A stretch of 64,000 nt of DNA from an uncultured Pseudomonas sp. (GTDB taxonomy: Bacteria > Pseudomonadota > Gammaproteobacteria > Pseudomonadales > Pseudomonadaceae), in the NCBI RefSeq assembly GCF_913774235.1, contig NZ_CAJYDW010000012.1:682001-746000 (forward strand). The letters run 5' to 3'. How positions within the stretch are numbered: the stretch's first letter is position 1; every line of letters begins with the position of its first letter. The notes beneath the pieces are model-generated. The model saw only the letters and a list, made by a program, of their open reading frames with translations, did no database searches and was not told where the DNA came from. Below, in pieces: positions 8,000 through 17,708 of this stretch. Position numbers and translations under genes: made by a program.

Positions 8000-10900
8000 G
8001 CGGCTATGCCGAGCTGCACTGCCTGTCGAACTTCAGTTTCCAGCGGGGTGCCTCCAGTGCACACGAGTTGTTCGAACGGGCCAAGGCCCTGGGCTATGGG
8101 GCGCTGGCCATCACCGACGAATGCACCCTGAGCGGTATCGTCCGTGCCTGGCAGGCCGCCCGCGACGTGGGGCTGCCTCTCATCGTCGGCAGCGAACTGA
8201 CCCTGGACGATGGCCTGCGCCTGGTGCTGCTGGTGGAGGATCTGCCAGGGTACGAAAGGCTTTGCGCTCTGATCACCCAGGCACGGCGCCGGGCGCCCAA
8301 GGGACGCTATCAGCTGAGCCGCAAGGATCTCGACCAGGCGCTGCCCGGGTTGCTGGCGATCTGGCTACCCGCGAGCACTCCCTCGGTCGAGGAGGGTGCC
8401 TGGCTCCAGGGGCGCTTTGCCGAGCGCCTCTGGATCGGCGTGGAATTGCTGCGCTCGGTCGACGACGCCGCCCGACTGGCACAACTCCGGGTGCTGGGCG
8501 AACACCTGCAGCTGCCGTTGGTGGCGTGCGGCGACGTGCACATGCACAGTCGTGGTCGCCGCGCCCTGCAGGACGTGCTCACCGCCATTCGTCATCATCT
8601 GCCGGTGGCCGAAGCCGGCTATCGGCTTTATCCCAATGGCGAGCGTCACCTGCGGCCACTGGCAGCGCTCGCCGAACTCTATCCCGCCGCCTTGCGCGCC
8701 GAAACCCTGCAGATCGCCGCGCGCTGCCGCTTCGACCTGGGCGAACTGCGTTACCAGTATCCCCAGGAGGTGATACCCGCTGGCCAGACGGCCCGTTCCC
8801 GGCTGGCCGAGCTGACCCGCCGCGGCCTGGCCTGGCGCTGGCCGGACGGCGTGCCGGACAGGGTCGCCCGGCAGGTAGCCTTGGAGTTGGCGCTGATCGC
8901 CGAGAAAGGCTACGAGAACTACTTTCTCACTGTGCACGACATCGTCGCCTATGCCCGCCGCCAGCACATCCTCTGCCAGGGCCGCGGCTCGGCGGCCAAT
9001 TCGGTGGTCTGCTACGTCCTGGGCATCACCGAATTGAATCCGCTCACTGGCAACCTGCTGTTCGAGCGCTTCATCTCCCGCGAGCGCGACGAACCGCCGG
9101 ACATCGACGTCGACTTCGAGCACGAGCGCCGCGAAGAGGTCATCCAGTACGTCTTCCGCCGCTATGGTCGCGAGCGGGCCGCGCTCACCGCGGTGGTCAG
9201 CACCTATCACGCCGCCGGGGCCCTGAGAGACGTCGGCAAGGCCCTGGGGCTGCCGCTCGATCAGCTCAATGCCTTGTCCGGCTGCGCCGGGCGCTGGACT
9301 GACGAGATCCCCGGCCCGCCGCGGCTGCGCGAAGCCGGCTTCGACCCGGACAGCCCGCTGCTGCAGCGGGTGCTCATCCTCGCCGGCCAGTTGATCGGCT
9401 TCCCCCGGCACCTTTCCCAGCATCCCGGTGGCTTCGTCATCTCCGCGGCGCCCCTGGCGACCCTGGTGCCGGTGGAGAACGCCGCCATGGCCGAGCGCAC
9501 CCTGATCCAGTGGGACAAGGACGACCTCGACGCCGTGGGCCTGCTCAAGGTGGACATCCTCGCCCTGGGCATGCTCAGCGCGCTGCGCCGCTGTTTCGAC
9601 CTGGTCGCCGACTGGCGCGGTCAGCGCTGGACCCTGGCCAGCCTGCCCCAGGAGGATCAGCCCACCTACGCCATGATCTCCCGTGCCGATACGGTCGGAG
9701 TATTCCAGATCGAGTCCCGCGCCCAGATGGCCATGCTGCCGCGCCTCAGGCCCAGGACGCTCTACGACCTGGTGATCGAGGTGGCCATCGTCCGGCCCGG
9801 CCCCATCCAGGGCGACATGGTGCATCCCTATCTGCGGCGCCGTAACAAGGAAGAAGTCGCGGACTATCCCCATGACGAACTACGCCCGGCACTGGAGCGC
9901 ACCCTGGGCGTGCCCTTGTTCCAGGAGCAAGTGATGCAGATCGCCATGATCGCCGCCGAATATTCGCCGGGCGAAGCCGATCAGTTGCGGCGCTCCATGG
10001 CCGCCTGGAAACGCCATGGCGGCCTCGAACCCCATCGCCAGCGCCTGCACGATCGCATGGTCGCCCGTGGCTATCGCCCGGAATTCGCCGCGCGCCTCTT
10101 CGAACAGATCAAGGGCTTCGGCAGCTACGGCTTTCCAGAGTCCCATGCCGCCAGCTTCGCCTTGCTGACCTATGCCAGTTCCTGGCTCAAATGCCACGAG
10201 CCGGCTGCCTTCGCCTGCGCCCTGGTCAACAGTTGGCCGATGGGCTTCTACAGTCCCGACCAGGTGCTGCAGGACGCCCGGCGCCATGGCATCGAGGTGC
10301 GCCCGGTGACGGTACAGATCAGCGACTGGGATTGCCGGCTGGAGGCGGGCGCTGGCCAGCAGCCGGCGATCCGGCTGGGGCTGCGCCTGGTGCAGGGCCT
10401 GGCGGAAGCGGTCGGGCGCCGCCTGGTCGCCGTGCGCGGCGCGCAACCCTTTCGCGATGTGGAAGAACTCTGTCGACGGGCCGAGCTGGATGCCCGGGCA
10501 CGAGGGCAACTGGCCGACGCCGGTGCCCTGGGGGACCTGGTCGGTGATAGACACCAGGCGCGTTGGGCCGTGGCGGGGGTGGAACGGCAACTGCCGCTGT
10601 TCGAGGCGACCGGCAGTGCGGTGGAGGAGCGCCCGACCTTGCCCACACCCAGCGTCGCCGAAGAGGTCCATGCCGACTACCGCACTCTGGGCACCACCCT
10701 GGGACCTCATCCCCTGGCCCTGCTGCGCGGTGAACTCCACAGCCGTCGCTGTCGGGATTTCAGCCAGCTGGCGGACATTTCACCCGGCAGCCGGGTACGG
10801 GTGGCGGGGCTGGTGCGTGGTCGACAGCGACCGGGCACGGCCAGCGGCGTTATCTTCGTCACCCTGGAAGACGAGCACGGCATGCTCAACGTGGTGGTCT

Positions 10901-11070
10901 GGCGCGCGGTGGGCGAACAGCAGCGGCGGCCTTTGTTGCAGGCACGGTTGCTACAGGTCGAAGGGCATCTGGAGCGGAAAGCGGGAGTACAGCACCTGAT
11001 CGCCGGTCGGCTGACCGACCTGAGTCCGCTGCTCGACGAACTCATGGTGTCGAGTCGGGATTTTCATTAG
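7996..11070 (+). CDS. dnaE2: Error-prone DNA polymerase III alpha subunit DnaE2 (ImuC)
   Basis: A 1,024-residue C-family polymerase, shorter than replicative DnaE (about 1,170) as expected for DnaE2. An N-terminal PHP domain starts with [11 protein letters not shown]. The polymerase active site includes [10 protein letters not shown], with paired catalytic aspartates, and [10 protein letters not shown]-terminal OB-fold contains [16 protein letters not shown]. The start ATG overlaps the imuB stop (ATGA), so the two are translationally coupled. DnaE2 performs damage-induced, mutagenic synthesis together with ImuA and ImuB. Expression should follow LexA release from the box at 5908. Confidence 0.95.
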   Translation: MSGYAELHCLSNFSFQRGASSAHELFERAKALGYGALAITDECTLSGIVRAWQAARDVGLPLIVGSELTLDDGLRLVLLVEDLPGYERLCALITQARRRAPKGRYQLSRKDLDQALPGLLAIWLPASTPSVEEGAWLQGRFAERLWIGVELLRSVDDAARLAQLRVLGEHLQLPLVACGDVHMHSRGRRALQDVLTAIRHHLPVAEAGYRLYPNGERHLRPLAALAELYPAALRAETLQIAARCRFDLGELRYQYPQEVIPAGQTARSRLAELTRRGLAWRWPDGVPDRVARQVALELALIAEKGYENYFLTVHDIVAYARRQHILCQGRGSAANSVVCYVLGITELNPLTGNLLFERFISRERDEPPDIDVDFEHERREEVIQYVFRRYGRERAALTAVVSTYHAAGALRDVGKALGLPLDQLNALSGCAGRWTDEIPGPPRLREAGFDPDSPLLQRVLILAGQLIGFPRHLSQHPGGFVISAAPLATLVPVENAAMAERTLIQWDKDDLDAVGLLKVDILALGMLSALRRCFDLVADWRGQRWTLASLPQEDQPTYAMISRADTVGVFQIESRAQMAMLPRLRPRTLYDLVIEVAIVRPGPIQGDMVHPYLRRRNKEEVADYPHDELRPALERTLGVPLFQEQVMQIAMIAAEYSPGEADQLRRSMAAWKRHGGLEPHRQRLHDRMVARGYRPEFAARLFEQIKGFGSYGFPESHAASFALLTYASSWLKCHEPAAFACALVNSWPMGFYSPDQVLQDARRHGIEVRPVTVQISDWDCRLEAGAGQQPAIRLGLRLVQGLAEAVGRRLVAVRGAQPFRDVEELCRRAELDARARGQLADAGALGDLVGDRHQARWAVAGVERQLPLFEATGSAVEERPTLPTPSVAEEVHADYRTLGTTLGPHPLALLRGELHSRRCRDFSQLADISPGSRVRVAGLVRGRQRPGTASGVIFVTLEDEHGMLNVVVWRAVGEQQRRPLLQARLLQVEGHLERKAGVQHLIAGRLTDLSPLLDELMVSSRDFH

Positions 11071-11165
11071 CGAAACGGCGGCAAACGAGGGGAGGTGACT
11101 GGAGCGGGTGAAGCTGAGAGGGGTGTCGCGGCGGGGCTATATTCTTGCGGACTTGCGGAGGGACT

Positions 11166-11198
11166 GTCTTCCAGAGCGCCCGAAAGCGCCCGGAAGAC
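11166..11198. terminator. Hairpin between dnaE2 and the HU gene
   Basis: Arms GTCTTCC and GGAAGAC enclose a GC-rich inner part. It lies just downstream of the minus-strand HU gene and about 95 bp after dnaE2. There is no T-run on either side, so intrinsic termination is uncertain. Confidence 0.35.
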
Positions 11199-11217
11199 AA
11201 GAATCGACCACGCAGTC

Positions 11218-11490
11218 TTAGCTGACGGCGTCTTTCAGGCCTTTGCCGGGCTTGAAGCCGGGCAGCTTGGCAGCGGCGATCTTGATGGTAGCGCCGGTCT
11301 GCGGGTTGCGGCCTTCGCGAGCAGCGCGCTCTTTCACTGCGAAAGTTCCGAAACCGACCAGGCTAACGCTGTCGCCTTGCTTCAGGGCGTCGGTCACCGC
11401 GGTGGTGAAGGCGTCCAGGGCTTTGGCAGCGGTGGCCTTGGGCAGGTCGGCAGACGCGGCAATGGCGTCGATCAGCTCAGCTTTATTCAT
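11218..11490 (-). CDS. hupB: HU-family nucleoid protein (HupB-like)
   Basis: A 90-residue DNA-bending protein with the complete HU pattern: [11 protein letters not shown] start, [13 protein letters not shown] in the middle, GRNPQTG at the tip of the beta arm, and [12 protein letters not shown] at the end. HU binds DNA without strict sequence preference and helps shape the nucleoid. It stands alone, convergent with dnaE2, with about 250 bp of non-coding DNA upstream. Pseudomonas carries several HU paralogues, so the symbol hupB is a best guess; the family is certain. Confidence 0.93.
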   Translation of the reverse strand: MNKAELIDAIAASADLPKATAAKALDAFTTAVTDALKQGDSVSLVGFGTFAVKERAAREGRNPQTGATIKIAAAKLPGFKPGKGLKDAVS

Positions 11491-11744
11491 GTAAAAACTC
11501 CATGTGTGAGTATTGGCCAGGCAGTATAGCGGCAGCTTTGCCTTGCGTAGAGCCTTTGTAAGCCTCTGCGTGGCCGGTTGAAGCAGCCTTGTTGTTCGGC
11601 GCTACAGGATACGCATAGCGGGCGAAAGAGCGATAGGGTATTCCATCAAGCAGGGGCGTGAAAACCTGATCCGTACTGCATTTTCTAAGCTTTACAACCC
11701 AACCTTCATGTTTTTGGGCAGCGCCGAGGACCGTTTGGTTTCCT
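11491..11744. other. Intergenic region between HU and the YkgJ-family gene
   Basis: This stretch of about 250 bp should hold the HU promoter. No conserved RNA, repeat or convincing small gene was seen in it. Confidence 0.5.
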
Positions 11745-12116
11745 TTAGGCGACCCGGTCCGGGGAAAGATGTGGCTGCAAAGGCGGTGTCAAGGGCGGCA
11801 AACCGTAAGCCGCCCGGGCCGCATCGCAGTGTGGATTGGGCTCGCCGTCTTCCCAGGCCGCGGTGAATTCACGGCAGGTGCTGGAGCGATTTTCATAGAT
11901 GGTGCAGCGCGTGCAGCCGCCAATCTCGCCCAGCAAAGCCGTGCAGCGCGCGGGTTTCTGCTCGGTACCCAGCATCGCTGCCAGGTGTGGAGTGACGGCC
12001 ACCGTCAGGTTATCGGGCACCAGGCCGCCTGCCGATTGGCATTCGCCCCAATAGAAAGACACGCGGAAATAGGCGCAGCAGGCGCCACAGCTAAGGCAAG
12101 GATTCTCGGTCGACAT
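11745..12116 (-). CDS. YkgJ-family cysteine-cluster protein
   Basis: A 123-residue protein with the family's N-terminal CxxCGACC motif at 8-14 and further cysteines in [14 protein letters not shown] and STCREF. These probably bind zinc or an iron-sulfur cluster. YkgJ/UPF0153 proteins are widespread with no firm function. The C-terminal tail is proline-rich. It stands alone between the HU gene and a LysR regulator, with its start at 12116 at the beginning of the motif-bearing region. Confidence 0.8.
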   Translation of the reverse strand: MSTENPCLSCGACCAYFRVSFYWGECQSAGGLVPDNLTVAVTPHLAAMLGTEQKPARCTALLGEIGGCTRCTIYENRSSTCREFTAAWEDGEPNPHCDAARAAYGLPPLTPPLQPHLSPDRVA

Positions 12117-12222
12117 GCACGAAAGCCATCGCAGAAACCGGCGGTGCCGGCGGGACAGGGGCTGATTCTAGGCAAGCGCCCGCAGGCTGCGAAGCCCCCG
12201 GCAACGACCGTTCGGCGCCGAC

Positions 12223-13131
12223 CTACGGCAGTGTTTCCCCGTTGCTCGGTGCGGCCAGATGTCGCTGCAGCCAGGCGATGAACACCCTGACCTTGGCCGG
12301 CACCAGGCGGCGGTGCGGATAAACCGCATGAATGGCGATGGCCTGGGTGTGCCAGGCGAGGAACAGTCGTTCCAGACGGCCGCTGGCGATGTCTTCGTTA
12401 ACCAGGAAGTCCGGTTGGCGGATGATGCCGTGCCCGTCCAGCGCCGCCCGGTGCAGCACGCTGCCGTTGTTCGCCCGCAGGTGTCCGGCGACCTTCACCT
12501 GCAGATGCTCCTCGCCGCGCTGGAACTGCCAGGTGTCGCCATCGCTGGCGTAGCTGTAGAGCAGGCAGCGATGCTGGCCGAGTTCGCTCGGGTGGTCCGG
12601 TCGTCCGTGGCGTTGCAGATAGGTAGGCGCCGCGCAGACATGCAGCTCCACCGCGCCCAGCGGCTGCGCCACCAGGCTGGAGTCGCTCAGATCGCCAATC
12701 CGCAGGGCGAGATCGAAGCCTTCCTCGACCAGCCGAACCTGGCGGTCGCTGAGCTCCAGGTCGATGGCCAGGTCCGGGTACTCATGCAGGAAGCTGCTCA
12801 CCAGCGGCGCCAGGTGACGCACCCCGAAGGTAAGGGGCGCACTCACCCTAAGGCGTCCCCGCGGGCGCTCGTGACCTTCCTGCAGACGGTGTTCGAGCGC
12901 CTGCAGATCGCCCAACAGCGGAACTATGCCTTCGTGGAGCGTGCGCCCGGCTTCGGTGAGACTCAGGGTGCGGGTCGTACGTTGCAGCAGCCGTGTGCCG
13001 TAGTGTCGCTCCAGGGCCGCCAGATGCTTGGTCAAGGCCGAGCGTGACAGCTCCAGGCGCTCGGCGGCGGCGGTCAGGCTGCCGAGTTCGACGATCTTGA
13101 CGAAGGCCTGCAACGAACGAAGGGTGTCCAT
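12223..13131 (-). CDS. LysR-family transcriptional regulator
   Basis: A 302-residue LysR protein: winged helix-turn-helix at about 1-60 (MDTLRSLQAF, then LTAAAERLELSRSALTKHL) and a substrate-binding-like effector domain from about 90. Two further in-frame ATGs lie upstream (13143, 13152). The one at 13131 has a GGA ribosome site and gives the family's usual N terminus. It diverges from the doxX-dioxygenase pair, so by the usual LysR layout it probably controls them from the 100-bp shared region. The inducer is not predictable. Confidence 0.88.
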   Translation of the reverse strand: MDTLRSLQAFVKIVELGSLTAAAERLELSRSALTKHLAALERHYGTRLLQRTTRTLSLTEAGRTLHEGIVPLLGDLQALEHRLQEGHERPRGRLRVSAPLTFGVRHLAPLVSSFLHEYPDLAIDLELSDRQVRLVEEGFDLALRIGDLSDSSLVAQPLGAVELHVCAAPTYLQRHGRPDHPSELGQHRCLLYSYASDGDTWQFQRGEEHLQVKVAGHLRANNGSVLHRAALDGHGIIRQPDFLVNEDIASGRLERLFLAWHTQAIAIHAVYPHRRLVPAKVRVFIAWLQRHLAAPSNGETLP

Positions 13132-13232
13132 TTTTGTTTCCATAATGTGCACAGTCCATTCGCAGCTTGCTACTTTATTCGCGCTCTGGAAACAGGAAAA
13201 TGAGCCTATCCTTCCTGTAGTAGAGACCTGTC

Positions 13233-13640
13233 ATGACCACCTCGACCGCTTCCACCGCTCCCTATGCCGCCCTCCTGCTGCGTCTTGCCCTGGGCGCCAT
13301 GTTCCTCGCCCATGGCCTGACCAAGCTGCTGGTGTTCACCCTGCCGGGTACGGCCAGTTTCTTCGCCTCGGTAGGCTTTCCCGGCTGGTTGGCCTATCCG
13401 GTCACCTTCTTCGAACTGGGTGCCGGTGTGTTGCTGATTCTTGGTGCCTGGGTGCGTCCCGTCGCGGCGGTGGCTGCCGTCCAGCTGTTCGTCGCCGCCA
13501 CCGTACACTTCGGCAATGGCTGGTCCTTCACCAATCCCCATGGTGGTTGGGAATACCCGGTGTTCCTCGCCGTGACCGCCGCCGCCTTGGCCTTGCTGGG
13601 CGCCGGTCGGCCATCCTGGGATGCCCGCAAGCAATCCTGA
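13233..13640 (+). CDS. DoxX-family membrane protein
   Basis: A 135-residue inner-membrane protein with four hydrophobic helices. It carries the DoxX hallmark near the start (LLLRLALGAMFLAHGLTKL), then FELGAGVLLILG in the middle. DoxX proteins are small quinone-linked or redox-associated membrane proteins, mostly uncharacterised. It is followed 25 nt later by a DODA-type dioxygenase, and both are probably under the divergent LysR regulator. This gene pair is common in Pseudomonas. Confidence 0.85.
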   Translation: MTTSTASTAPYAALLLRLALGAMFLAHGLTKLLVFTLPGTASFFASVGFPGWLAYPVTFFELGAGVLLILGAWVRPVAAVAAVQLFVAATVHFGNGWSFTNPHGGWEYPVFLAVTAAALALLGAGRPSWDARKQS

Positions 13641-13665
13641 TCCTTATTCCCGCGAGGTAGTCGCC

Positions 13666-14439
13666 ATGTCGCTTCCCACACTGTTCATCTCCCATGGCTC
13701 GCCCATGGAGGCGCTCGATGCCGGTGCGGCAGGGCAGGCCTGGCGCACCCTAGGGCAGACGCTGCCGACCCCGGCGGCCATCGTGGTGGTCTCGGCACAC
13801 TTCGACACCCCGGTGCCGGTGTTCGGCACCGCCGAACGTCCCGCCACCATTCACGACTTCTATGGCTTTCCCGAGGCGCTCTATCGCCTGAGCTACCCGG
13901 CGCCCGGTGCGCCGGCGCTAGCCGAAACTCTGGCGCAGGGGCTGCGCGAGCAGGGCTGGGAGGCGCGTACCGCTGAGCAGGGGCTGGACCACGGTGCCTG
14001 GGTGCCGCTGCGCTATCTCTATCCGGATGCCCGGATTCCGGTGGTGCCCCTGTCGATGAGCGCCGACCGTGGACCGGACTATCATTTCGCCCTGGGCCAG
14101 GCCCTGGCGCCCTTGCTCCCGGCGGATACCCTGCTGATCGGCTCGGGCAGCCTGACCCACAACCTCGGTGACTTCCGCCGCGGCGGTGAGGATTCGCCCG
14201 CCTACGTCAAGGCGTTCCAGGGGTGGATCCAGGAGCGCCTGCGCGAACGGGATCTGCCCGCCTTGCTGGATTACCGCCGACAGGCACCCTATGCCCGGCA
14301 GGCCCATCCCACCGACGAACACCTGCTGCCGCTGTTCGTCGCCCTGGGCGCCGCTGCGTCCGAGGGTGAATTCAAGATCCATCACGATGGCATCGCCCAT
14401 CGCATCCTGGCGATGGACCTCTACGGTTTCTCCCGCTGA
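13666..14439 (+). CDS. DODA-type extradiol ring-cleavage dioxygenase (YgiD-like)
   Basis: A 257-residue class III (LigB-type) extradiol dioxygenase. Expected metal ligands are visible: the early ISHGSPM histidine, the conserved VVSAHFDTP, LDHGAWVPL, and GSGSLTHNL. E. coli YgiD and plant DODA cleave 3,4-dihydroxyphenylalanine; other family members act on catechols or protect against redox damage, so the substrate here is open. An in-frame ATG at 13621 lies inside doxX. The ATG at 13666 follows GCGAGG and matches the family N terminus. A strong terminator follows. Confidence 0.83.
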   Translation: MSLPTLFISHGSPMEALDAGAAGQAWRTLGQTLPTPAAIVVVSAHFDTPVPVFGTAERPATIHDFYGFPEALYRLSYPAPGAPALAETLAQGLREQGWEARTAEQGLDHGAWVPLRYLYPDARIPVVPLSMSADRGPDYHFALGQALAPLLPADTLLIGSGSLTHNLGDFRRGGEDSPAYVKAFQGWIQERLRERDLPALLDYRRQAPYARQAHPTDEHLLPLFVALGAAASEGEFKIHHDGIAHRILAMDLYGFSR

Positions 14440-14443
14440 GACG

Positions 14444-14478
14444 AACAGGGCCAGGTCGGCGTCCGACCTGGCCCTGTT
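14444..14478. terminator. Rho-independent terminator after the DODA-type dioxygenase
   Basis: A perfect 16-bp stem (AACAGGGCCAGGTCGG and its complement) closes a 3-nt loop and is followed by TTTCC on the plus strand. The AA at the other end lets it work in both directions for the convergent Yip1 gene. Confidence 0.88.
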
Positions 14479-14512
14479 TCCTTTCGAATGCCCTTGAGGC
14501 TGGCTCGCGTTC

Positions 14513-15106
14513 TCAGCCGAACAGCCCAGGACCATAGCCCCACATCAACACCGTGGTCGCCATCAGCACCTCGAGCACCAGCACCCCGATGGCCAGGGTC
14601 GAGCCCGACATGATGAAGCCTTCCCGCTGGTCGATGTTGAGGAAGCCGGGAATACCGGTGTAGAGCAGATAGGCCGAATAGGCGAGTCCGACGATCCCGG
14701 CCATGGCGCACAGCCATACCAGCGGATAGAAGCCCACCAAGCCGCTGAGCAGCATGGGCGTGGCCACGTAGCCGGCGAAGAGAATGCAGCGATTGGCACT
14801 GGGCCGATCCGGATAGCGCCGCGCCAGCCAATGGATCACATGACCCATGGCTACCACGGCGGCCATGATCAGCGCATAGCTGATCACCGCCAGGACCACG
14901 GCCGTTGGTAAATCCAGCACATGGGCCTCGCCACCGCCGAAACGCCAGCCGAAGGTGGTGGTACCTACCAGGGAGGCTACGACGGGAATGGCCGCCAGGA
15001 AGGCGACGTGGTGGGCGAAGAAATGCCCGACGGTTTCCCCCTCACGACGAATCTGTTGCCACTCGCGATCGGGATGGGCCAGCAGGCCCCAGACATGATT
15101 GATCAT
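14513..15106 (-). CDS. Yip1-family membrane protein
   Basis: A 197-residue protein that begins MINHVWGLLAHPDREWQQI, a soluble N terminus typical of bacterial Yip1-domain proteins. Five hydrophobic segments follow, including YALIMAAVVAMGHVIHWLA and LLSGLVGFYPLVWLCAMAG. The ATG at 15106 has GAGGAG upstream; the open frame extends further but without a ribosome site. Function in bacteria is unknown. It is convergent with the dioxygenase and divergent from the urate hydroxylase gene. Confidence 0.78.
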   Translation of the reverse strand: MINHVWGLLAHPDREWQQIRREGETVGHFFAHHVAFLAAIPVVASLVGTTTFGWRFGGGEAHVLDLPTAVVLAVISYALIMAAVVAMGHVIHWLARRYPDRPSANRCILFAGYVATPMLLSGLVGFYPLVWLCAMAGIVGLAYSAYLLYTGIPGFLNIDQREGFIMSGSTLAIGVLVLEVLMATTVLMWGYGPGLFG

Positions 15107-15278
15107 GATTCTGCTCCTCACCCGCCGTGGTCGCCGGCAGCGGGCCTTCATGGATGGCGAACGCTAAAGCTGGAATGCATCTGGCGACACTCTTATGAGT
15201 ATAGAAAAGCTCTGGAATGCGTCATGCGAGCCGACGAAGGGCAGGGTGCGTCGAAACGAAGCGACCAATGGTCTTCGC

Positions 15279-15295
15279 AGCACCAGCTCGGTGCA
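15279..15295. promoter_or_regulatory. NtrC-type binding site upstream of hpxO
   Basis: AGCACCAGCTCGGTGCA matches the GCAC-N7-GTGC NtrC pattern and closely resembles the E. coli glnA enhancer sites. It is centred about 75 bp upstream of the -12 element of a candidate sigma-54 promoter. Confidence 0.65.
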
Positions 15296-15340
15296 TTTTC
15301 CGCCTCGACCGCGAAGGAGATCGGCCGAAAAAGCGATACT

Positions 15341-15354
15341 TGACCAGTTGGTCA
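15341..15354. promoter_or_regulatory. Palindrome TGACCA-GT-TGGTCA overlapping the hpxO promoter
   Basis: A perfect 6-2-6 inverted repeat that covers the -24 element of the candidate sigma-54 promoter. Its shape suits a dimeric repressor of the TetR or GntR type, but no such regulator is nearby. Confidence 0.45.
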
Positions 15355-15364
15355 GGATTTTGCT
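15348..15364 (+). promoter_or_regulatory. Candidate sigma-54 promoter of hpxO
   Basis: TTGG-TCAGGATTTT-GCT has GG and GC separated by exactly ten bases and a perfect TTGCT -12 element, but departs from CAC in the -24 element. With the NtrC-like site upstream it suggests nitrogen-limitation control. The start would be near 15375. Confidence 0.55.
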
Positions 15365-15401
15365 TGCTCAGCAGCACTGTTACCGTCACGTGAGATCCGC
15401 C

Positions 15402-16559
15402 ATGCCTTCCTTCGACATCATCATCGCCGGCGCCGGCATGGGCGGTCTTTCCGCTGCCCTGGCACTGCGCCAGGCCGGTCATCGGGTACGCCTCTACGAG
15501 CGTGCCAGCGAGCTGGCCCCCATCGGCGCGGCCATTTCCATCTGGCCCAATGGGGTCCGGGTACTCGAACGCCTGGGGCTGGGGTCGGCCATCGCTGCCG
15601 TGAGCGGCGACATGCGCACCATGAGTTACCACGACCGCCAGGGGCAGTTGCTCACGCGCTTCAGTCTGTTGCCGCTCTATGAAGCGGTCGGCCTACCGGC
15701 GCGACCCATCGCCCGGGCGCACCTCCAGCAGCTGCTGCTCGACGCCGTGGGCACGGAGTGGGTGACCCTCGGCGTCGGCTGCGAAGATTTCGAGCAGGAC
15801 GCACAGGGGGTGACGGTCCGGCTCAGCGATGGTCGCCAGGAGCGCGCCGACCTGCTGATCGCTGCCGATGGCACCCACTCGCGCTTGCGGGATCGGGTCG
15901 TGGGGCAGGCGATCACCCGCGACTACTGCGGCTACGTCAACTGGAACGGCCGGGTAAGGATCGCACCTGATCTGGCCGAGGCCCATGAATGGGCGCAATT
16001 CGTCGGCGATCACCAGCGCGTTTCGCTGATGCCCATGGGGGGTGACGAATTCTATTTCTTCTTCGACGTGCCGCTGCCCAAGGGCACGCCCAATGACCGC
16101 AGTCGTTACCGCGCGGAACTGGCCGAGCACTTCGCCGGCTGGGCGCCACCGGTGCAACGGCTCATCGAGCGGCTGGACCCCCAGGGCGTCGCCCGGGTGG
16201 AGATCCACGATACCCGGCCCTTGCCCAATCTTGTCCGCGGCCGGGTGGCGCTGCTGGGGGATTCGGCCCACGCCATGGCGCCGGACCTGGGGCAGGGCGG
16301 TTGCCAGGCCATGGAGGATGCCTGGGTGCTGGCGCGTTGCCTGGAAGCCGCGGCCGAGCCGCTGGCGGCCCTGCAAGCCTACGAGAAGGCCCGGCTGGAG
16401 AGGGTCGCCGGCATCGTCGAGCGGGCCCGCAAGCGTTGCGAGATCACCCATGGCCACGATCCGGAAGCGACCCAGGCCTGGTACGCCGAACTGGCCGAGG
16501 AAACCGGCGAAACCGTGATCGCCGGCCTACGCAAGACGGCCGATGGCGGTCCGCTGTGA
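15402..16559 (+). CDS. hpxO: FAD-dependent urate hydroxylase (HpxO type)
   Basis: A 385-residue class A flavoprotein monooxygenase that would turn urate into 5-hydroxyisourate. The FAD dinucleotide motif GAGMGGLSAALA is near the N terminus, the second motif LLIAADGTHSRLR is near the middle, and GDSAHAMAPDLGQGG is the C-terminal FAD site. Stretches such as GAAISIWPNGV, GYVNWNG, FYFFFDVPLP and FAGWAPPVQ agree closely with Klebsiella HpxO as remembered, as does the ITHGHD tail. Longer in-frame starts upstream were rejected because MPSFDIIIAGAG is the family N terminus. The promoter region carries NtrC and sigma-54 signals, fitting purine use as nitrogen source. No other uricolytic gene is adjacent. 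Confidence 0.82.
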   Translation: MPSFDIIIAGAGMGGLSAALALRQAGHRVRLYERASELAPIGAAISIWPNGVRVLERLGLGSAIAAVSGDMRTMSYHDRQGQLLTRFSLLPLYEAVGLPARPIARAHLQQLLLDAVGTEWVTLGVGCEDFEQDAQGVTVRLSDGRQERADLLIAADGTHSRLRDRVVGQAITRDYCGYVNWNGRVRIAPDLAEAHEWAQFVGDHQRVSLMPMGGDEFYFFFDVPLPKGTPNDRSRYRAELAEHFAGWAPPVQRLIERLDPQGVARVEIHDTRPLPNLVRGRVALLGDSAHAMAPDLGQGGCQAMEDAWVLARCLEAAAEPLAALQAYEKARLERVAGIVERARKRCEITHGHDPEATQAWYAELAEETGETVIAGLRKTADGGPL

Positions 16560-16646
16560 AATAGCGGCTGCACGGCGGGACGATTGACGGCGGCGGGGGT
16601 CGAAAGGCCCACGTCCTCGTCGCCAGACCTCGTTGGAGAATCGCCC

Positions 16647-17663
16647 ATGCGCCTGCGTCTCGCCCTGACCCTCGCCAGCTCCTTCGCCCTCGCCCCGCTG
16701 GCTTTTGCCGCCGAGGGCGGCTGTCCTTATCCGCAGACGGTGAAGTTCGCCGGGCCCAACTGGGAGAGCGGCATGTTCACCACCGAGGTGCTGCGGCTAC
16801 TGGTGGAGAAGGGCTATGGCTGCCAGACCGATGCGGTGCCGGGCAATACCGTGACCCTGGAGAACGCCCTGGCGCAGAACGACATCCAGGTCACCGGTGA
16901 GCAGTGGGCCGGGCGCAGTCCGGCCTGGCGTGCGGCGGAAAAGGCCGGCAAGGTGTTCGCCGTGGGCGAGACGGTCAAGGGTGCCACCGAAGGTTGGTGG
17001 GTGCCGGAATACCTGGTCAAGGGCGATCCTGCCCGCGGCATCGCGGCCAAGGCGCCGGACCTGAAGAGCGTGGCCGACCTGCCACGCTACAAGGAGCTAT
17101 TCCGCGATCCGGAGGAGCCAGGCAAGGGGCGCTTTCTCAATTGCCCCACCGGCTGGACCTGCGAGATCGTCAACAGCCAGAAGCTCAAGGCCTACAAGCT
17201 GACCGACAGCTACACCAACTTCCGCACCGGCACCGGCCCCGCGCTGGACGCCGCCATCGCCACCGCCATGCGTCGTGGCGAGCCGGTGCTCTTCTACTAT
17301 TGGTCGCCGACGCCGCTGATGGGGCGTTACAAGCTGGTCCAGCTGGAAGAGCCGCCCTTCAGCGAGAAGGCCTGGGAAACCCTGTCGGACCCGAAGAATC
17401 CCAATCCGCTGCCCTCGCGCTCGCTACCGGCCAAGATCACCATCGGCGTCTCCCGCGACCTCCACGACAAGGCCCCGGCGCTGGTGGCGCTGTTCGAGAA
17501 GGTCGAATTCCCCCTCGACCAGTTCAACGGCATCCTCGCGGAAATGGCCGAAAAACACGAAGACGCCCCGGTCGTCGCCAAGCGCTTCCTCAAGGAGCAT
17601 CCGGAAATCTGGACGACCTGGCTGCCGGCGGACAACGCCGCGCGGGTGAAGGCGGCGCTCTAA
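16647..17663 (+). CDS. ABC transporter substrate-binding protein, glycine betaine/OpuAC type (first copy)
   Basis: A 338-residue periplasmic binding protein with a signal peptide ending near residue 22 (AFA/AEG). The mature part has the motifs VKFAGPNWESGMF, LNCPTGWTCE and YYWSPTPLMGRY. It is clearly a paralogue of the binding protein at 19739, sharing GATEGW, RDPEEPGKGRF and NFR-GTGPALDAAI. It likely captures betaine, choline or another quaternary amine. No permease or ATPase adjoins it, so it may feed the permease/ATPase pair at 20700-22363. Ribosome site TTGGAG precedes the ATG at 16647. Confidence 0.82.
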   Translation: MRLRLALTLASSFALAPLAFAAEGGCPYPQTVKFAGPNWESGMFTTEVLRLLVEKGYGCQTDAVPGNTVTLENALAQNDIQVTGEQWAGRSPAWRAAEKAGKVFAVGETVKGATEGWWVPEYLVKGDPARGIAAKAPDLKSVADLPRYKELFRDPEEPGKGRFLNCPTGWTCEIVNSQKLKAYKLTDSYTNFRTGTGPALDAAIATAMRRGEPVLFYYWSPTPLMGRYKLVQLEEPPFSEKAWETLSDPKNPNPLPSRSLPAKITIGVSRDLHDKAPALVALFEKVEFPLDQFNGILAEMAEKHEDAPVVAKRFLKEHPEIWTTWLPADNAARVKAAL

Positions 17664-17708
17664 GGGCTGCATGAGGGATAATGACGGTTTTCCGTGTTGG
17701 AGCCGCCC

